Source: Podaxis mareebaensis
Taxonomy: Eukaryota; Basidiomycota; Agaricomycetes; Agaricales; Agaricaceae
DNA: 34,043 bases
Direction of reading: 5' to 3'
NCBI GenBank assembly: GCA_018524725.1
Contig: JAEUWP010000357.1
Span: forward strand, 1 to 34,043
This document shows positions 29,913 to 34,043 of this stretch, piece by piece; within the stretch, counting starts at the first letter, position 1; each line of letters opens with the position of its first letter. The translations under genes were made by a program, and so were the position numbers. The notes below the pieces were generated by a model. That model searched no databases. It saw nothing but the letters and a program-made list of their open reading frames with translations, and was not told the origin of the DNA.

Positions 29913-32900
29913 TCATTGACTGATCCGTGGTAATTGTTGAATTGAGTTAGCACCTTTCAGCTCTAGATACCGATCTAGAGCTGCTAGGTCTTTACAATGG
30001 CGATACGGCTCCCATGTCATATCGCCTAGACTCCAGCATACCTGGAATTCTGCCTTGCCATCGTTTGTGAAATGATGACCAATGATTTCATCGACGAACC
30101 ATTCATGTTCGTCATCTACGCCAAAGTTGTAGGGTTCTGGTTTATTTTGGCTAGGGAATAGTGTATCGTCCGATGCATTATAGGGCTGAAGCAATGATAT
30201 GTGGAACGTTGGGTGTATTCGATGTTCCTGCAGGGCTGGTGGTAGCTTGAGGTGGTAGTTAGATGTCTCAGGTTTGGCTTCCAGGACCTTAAAGGGTCCA
30301 ATGAACTTTGGGCAGAGCTTTTGAGCTCTGCCTTTCAGCAAGTTCAGGTTTTTGGTGGAGAGGAATACCAGATCCCCGACTTTAATGTCGGGTTCGGGCC
30401 CTCTCTTTTTGTTCGCCTGGTGGGTTTGGAAAACCCGTGCTTCTATGATGGCATCATGAGCGGATGCCAAGTTTATCAGGGCGGCTTTGGTGAATAGTCT
30501 AACACCCTTAGGGGGTGTTAGGTCACCCTGTATTTCTCAGATCATACTGGGCATGTATCCACTGTTCAATTCGAACGGTGCGTACCCAGTAGTGGCCGAT
30601 ATACTCGAGTTTATAGCAAACTTGGTCATGGGTACCTTGTCTACCCAGTTTTTCTGGTCATGGCTGACCGTTGCTCGGAATATCTGTCCGATATTCTGGT
30701 TCATGCGTTCGGTCTGTCCGTCCATTTGTGGGTGGAATGATGTGGACATTAGGAGCTTGGCTCCTAAAATTTTATGGAGTTCTATCCACCAAATGGAGGT
30801 GAACTTTGAATCTCGATTGCTTACGATCGAGCTAGGGAGGCCATGTAGCCTCATGATCTCTCGTAGGTAGATCCAAGATAACTCAGATGCTTTCATCCAC
30901 GTATGTACTGGGATCAGGTGTACCATACTCGTCATTCTACAAATGACGACCCAAAGGTAGTCAAAGCCTTTGGATTCAGGGAATGGGCCGACAAAGTCCA
31001 TTCCAATGGAATCCCAAGGCTTGGTTGGGACTGGTAGTGAGTGCAGTGTCCTGGAAGGTTTCGTATTCAAGACCTTCAAGCGTTGACATATTTCGCATGT
31101 TCTGCAGAACATGCGTGCGTCTTTGGCTAATTTTGGCCACCAATACCACCTTCGGAGGTACTCTGCTGTCCGTTGATCACCGAAGTGACCAACGATCTTG
31201 TGAGCTTTATTCAAAAGCTCTGTAATTAAGGGTCGATTGTTGGGGACACATACTACCTCCCATCCTTGGGGGGTAGTTCTTCTAATAATACCGTCATTGT
31301 TGACGGTAAAACCACTGTATTTCTCAGGTGCTTCAAGCACCGCTGAAAATACAGGGTCGGATGCGTATCCCGATGTGATTGTATTCATCATGTCACTTGG
31401 GAGCTCCATTGGAGCTTCGGTGGTGATGTTACCTGTTAACACATCTCCCAGTGTTGGGGACTCAGCGAGTCGTCCTTGTGGCTCCTGTTGAGCAACCTGT
31501 CTCTGGGCTGCTTCTTGAAGCTCACGAGCTTCAATCTCTCGTTCTTCCTGCCATTCACGCAGGCAGTCGCTTTGCCGCAATGGTTGCTCAGCCATTGCCT
31601 TGACTCTGTCGAGGAGATGCTCGATTTCCTTGGTTCGTTGTAAGGGTAGATCCTCGCAGTGAGGATCGATTTTGTAGTCGACTTGGACGTAGTCTCCAGG
31701 GGAGTGTTCCTCTCCTGGGGTATCACTTTTGAAGTAGCGAGACAAGCAGTCTGCTACCTTGTTTCGTTCCCCTTTGACATAAGTGATGTCAAAGTTGAAG
31801 CGTGACAGGTAGTCCATCCATCATCGTTGTCGACTGGACAATCGCGTTTGGGTTTTGAAAAACTCAAGTGCTTTGTGATCCGTGATTACATGGATCTGAT
31901 AACCAACAAGTTTATCTTCCCACTTCATTAGTGCTTCCAAAATCGCTAGTGTCTCAAGTTCATGCATGGCATAGTTTTGCTGTGTGGGGGTGAACTTCTT
32001 GGACATGAACCCTGCTGGGCGGCAGTCTGCCCAGGTGGGTCCTTGTCCGTACATAGCTCTGATGCCTCTCTTAGAGGCGTCGCAGATGATCCATATAGGT
32101 TCCCCAGTTCTGGGGTCTATTGGTTTGACGATGGGGGTCTTCTTGCAGATCCTCTTCACCATGTCAAAACATCATTGGTGAAGGGGCCTCCAATGGAACG
32201 GAGTCCCGTTCTGAGTGATTGTGAGCAGTGGCCCGGTGTATGCAGATACGTCTGGCAAAAAGTTTGCCAGGTAGTTGATGAGTCCAACGAATCATTGGAC
32301 ATCGGTATAGTTTCTGGGAGTGCACCACTCCCGGATGCGGGTCAATTTGTCTTTGTCTGGGTGTATCCCTTGGTCATCGATAATATGACCAAGGCAGTCG
32401 ACGCGATCTGCGTACAGATCGCATTTGGATTGTTTGACGTATAGCTTGTGTTTGCGCAGTCGCTCGAACACAAGCCGTAGATGATCTTCGTGCTCATCTA
32501 TCGAGTCAGAGAATATGAAGATGTCGTCAAGGTATACGTGTACGCATATACCTATGACGTCGCGAAATATAGCGGTCATCAACCGCTGAAAGGTTGCAGG
32601 GGCATTGCAATCCCCCTGCTGCATTATGTTGCTAACATACGTGCCAGCGATTGTGGCAAATCCTGTTTTGTCTACGTCTTCCAGACGTATTCAGACTTGT
32701 TCGTAGGTGTCAGCAAGATCAATTTTGGATCGATATCGTGCTCAAGCGATGTCTTCTCGAATGACGTCTTGGTCTGGCAAGGGCGTGGCGTCCTTGACAG
32801 TGTTTTCATTTCATTGTCGTGCATCTATGACGGTTCGTAGTCAACCATCTTTCTTTGGAATGCACAGTAACAGCGCCGCTTGGGAGACATGTCGTGGCTC

Positions 32901-34043
32901 CCACCATCTTGCATTCACATAATGGTTGAGTTTCTGGTGAAACTCCCCATGTAGAGATTGAGGGCATCGAGGAGTGAAGTAGTTGTACTTCTTGTTCTCA
33001 TTGATGAGGTTTATTTTGTGATTTACTTCACGAAATGGTGGTAATTTGTTGGGAGGACCTTGCATGATGTCCTCGAATTCGCTGAACCACTGCTGGCACA
33101 GAGTCGGTATGTTTTTCTTGGAATACCGACCTTGTCACTCAGGGTGGCAATTCCTCTTTTCAGTGTTGATATGAGCATTTCGTATTCGTGTTTCTGAATT
33201 GTCTTCCACTGGAAGACGAGTGACGATCATACTGTGGAGTTGATCTCGCACCATTTTATCAGGGTAATGTACCCTGGTAAACTCCTGGGTTTCAACTACG
33301 TCGTCGAGGTTGGGTTGTGTGAACCCAGTCGAAGTTGGTAGTTCGTCCCCAGGACGACACATTTCCCATATGCCACAGACCATGGCATTCCATTCTGCGG
33401 GCATTCGGGGGTCGTAATACCACTCGAACATTGGGTTCTGAGCTGGTCTGTCTATCAAATGAGACTTGTATCTCGTTTTTTGTGGTCCATGAGGGGCATT
33501 TTGTCCCTCTTGATTTGGTGAAGGGGGCACTTTCTCCTTCAGTTTGTGTCTCTTGGAAGAGACCTTGTGTTCTTCTTGATCCACGTCCCCCCTTCGAGAG
33601 TTCATGGAACTCTCGACCTTTTCTAGGAGGTGATGGCTATTGTGGGGTAATGTTTCCCCTCGGGAACTTTGTTCGTCATCTCGAACTTCTTCTATGGATG
33701 TTTGATGAATATTATCTCGTCGAACATCCTCCACAAGTCAACTTGACTTGTTTTTGTCAGTTGCACAGTGGCGACACAGGCAAGTATCTGATTCACCAGC
33801 AAAATTTGCCACTGCTATGGTTTCGTTCCTGATTCTGACTTCATTCTTGATGAAGTCGAGGATGATGTTATTCATACGCATGAATGGCATACCGATTATC
33901 ATGTCGTAGCGATTGAAGTTCACTACATCTACATACGTACAGGTACGTATGTTTCCAATGGCAATGTTTACTGTCGCTCTGTACTTGACAGTGGATCGAC
34001 TGCCCACTGTCCCCAGCTGCAGTGTGTGAGGGTCTAATAGTTC
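29913..34043 (-). pseudogene. Gypsy pol polyprotein (protease-RT-RNase H-integrase-chromodomain), partial, ten TGA stops
   Basis: The frame runs in from the right edge. The protease C-terminal half shows YDMIIGMPFM; its catalytic Asp-Ser/Thr-Gly would lie beyond 34043. RT has PKKDG, KIDLADTYEQ, NAPATFQRLM and catalytic YLDD. RNase H keeps ICDAS, HELETLAILEAL and ITDHKALEFF. Integrase has the HKIVGH/CRTCEIC zinc finger, MDFVGPF and HPQMDGQTERMNQ, but its second catalytic aspartate reads SNRD instead of SDRD (ATT at 30816-30818, plus strand). A chromodomain (EWFVDEIIGHH, then VCWSLGDMTWEPY) is C-terminal. TGA stops are at 33738, 33135, 32841, 32811, 32742, 32691, 32292, 32172, 31821 and 30537, with no frameshift. 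It is inactive as written. Confidence 0.95.

Larger units (their letters stand above)
26188..34043 (-). mobile_element. Ty3/gypsy chromovirus retrotransposon (5' end outside window)
   Basis: Reading on the minus strand from the right edge: pol with protease, RT, RNase H, integrase and chromodomain (to 29913), a third long ORF (29786-26628), a polypurine tract (26469-26459) and the 3' LTR (26458-26188). Gag, the primer-binding site and the 5' LTR lie beyond 34043. All visible coding sequence stays in one frame, broken only by TGA codons. The bases AATCA directly left of the LTR (26183-26187) are a candidate 5-bp target-site duplication; its partner is outside the window. The element is packed with short inverted repeats (separate entry). 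Confidence 0.95.
26188..34043. repeat. Dense field of short perfect inverted repeats across the gypsy element
   Basis: By eye I found at least 32 perfect inverted repeats with arms of 8 bp or more and loops of 14 nt or less. Strong ones (arm, loop): 27064-27086 (10, 3), 27103-27132 (11, 8), 27635-27659 (11, 3), 28504-28530 (9, 9), 29958-29983 (11, 4), 30311-30332 (9, 4), 30499-30521 (9, 5), 31094-31115 (11, 0), 31772-31794 (9, 5), 32368-32394 (10, 7), 33594-33616 (10, 3), 33733-33751 (9, 1) and 33931-33952 (10, 2). Many more have arms of 6-7 bp or one mismatch. They lie in coding sequence, in the LTR and in the junction, and begin exactly at the LTR edge. Confidence 0.85.

Noticed and set aside
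1..34043. Reassignment of TGA to arginine (recoded stop)
   Set aside because: The NLR gene and several other frames end normally, some TGA codons sit at natural C-termini (for example 12086 and 7363), and paralogous LINE sites still use AGA, CGC or CGG. CpG decay explains TGA exclusivity with no new genetic code.

Overview
The window looks like accessory, transposon-rich chromosome from a mushroom-forming basidiomycete (Agaricomycetes). The signs are a KDZ-type DNA transposon with a CxC2 cysteine cluster, a NACHT-WD40 immune-type receptor, introns of only about 45-65 bp, and a Ty3/gypsy retrotransposon with a chromodomain. No rRNA, canonical tRNA, CRISPR or prokaryotic feature was seen. The species cannot be named from the sequence.

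Layout. (1) 1-12377 is a nested pair of related LINE (non-LTR) retrotransposons. An outer copy enters from the left edge and is interrupted at 4664 by a full-length inner copy (4665-11596, poly(A) tail). The outer copy resumes at 11611 after a 14-bp target-site duplication and ends in its own poly(A) at 12377. (2) 12381-17754 is a CpG-poor KDZ transposon: a decayed transposase missing its N-terminus, then a second gene whose 3' end is a series of repeated exon-intron units. (3) 17755-20000 is mostly empty, with one degraded multi-exon gene remnant. (4) 20280-24171 is a NACHT-WD40 (NLR-type) gene with nine almost identical WD40 repeats and a 5' tandem exon duplication. It is the best candidate for a functional host gene. 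(5) 24172-26187 is CpG-poor relic sequence with small broken ORFs. (6) 26188-34043 is a minus-strand Ty3/gypsy chromovirus entering from the right edge: pol (protease, RT, RNase H, integrase, chromodomain), then a third large ORF between pol and the 3' LTR, a polypurine tract and a 271-bp LTR.

Cross-cutting signals. The gypsy element, including its LTR, is filled with short perfect inverted repeats: at least 32 have arms of 8-11 bp and loops of 0-14 nt, where about two are expected by chance. I know of no standard explanation, and this is the most unusual signal in the window. Second, I count 25 premature stops in the LINE, KDZ and gypsy reading frames. All are TGA, many at arginine positions, and the two LINE copies and the gypsy element show no frameshift. 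This is what CpG-to-TpG decay (CGA to TGA) predicts. The NLR gene is spared. Third, the gypsy element carries a 1052-codon ORF in the position where envelope genes sit in retroviruses, but it does not look like an envelope.
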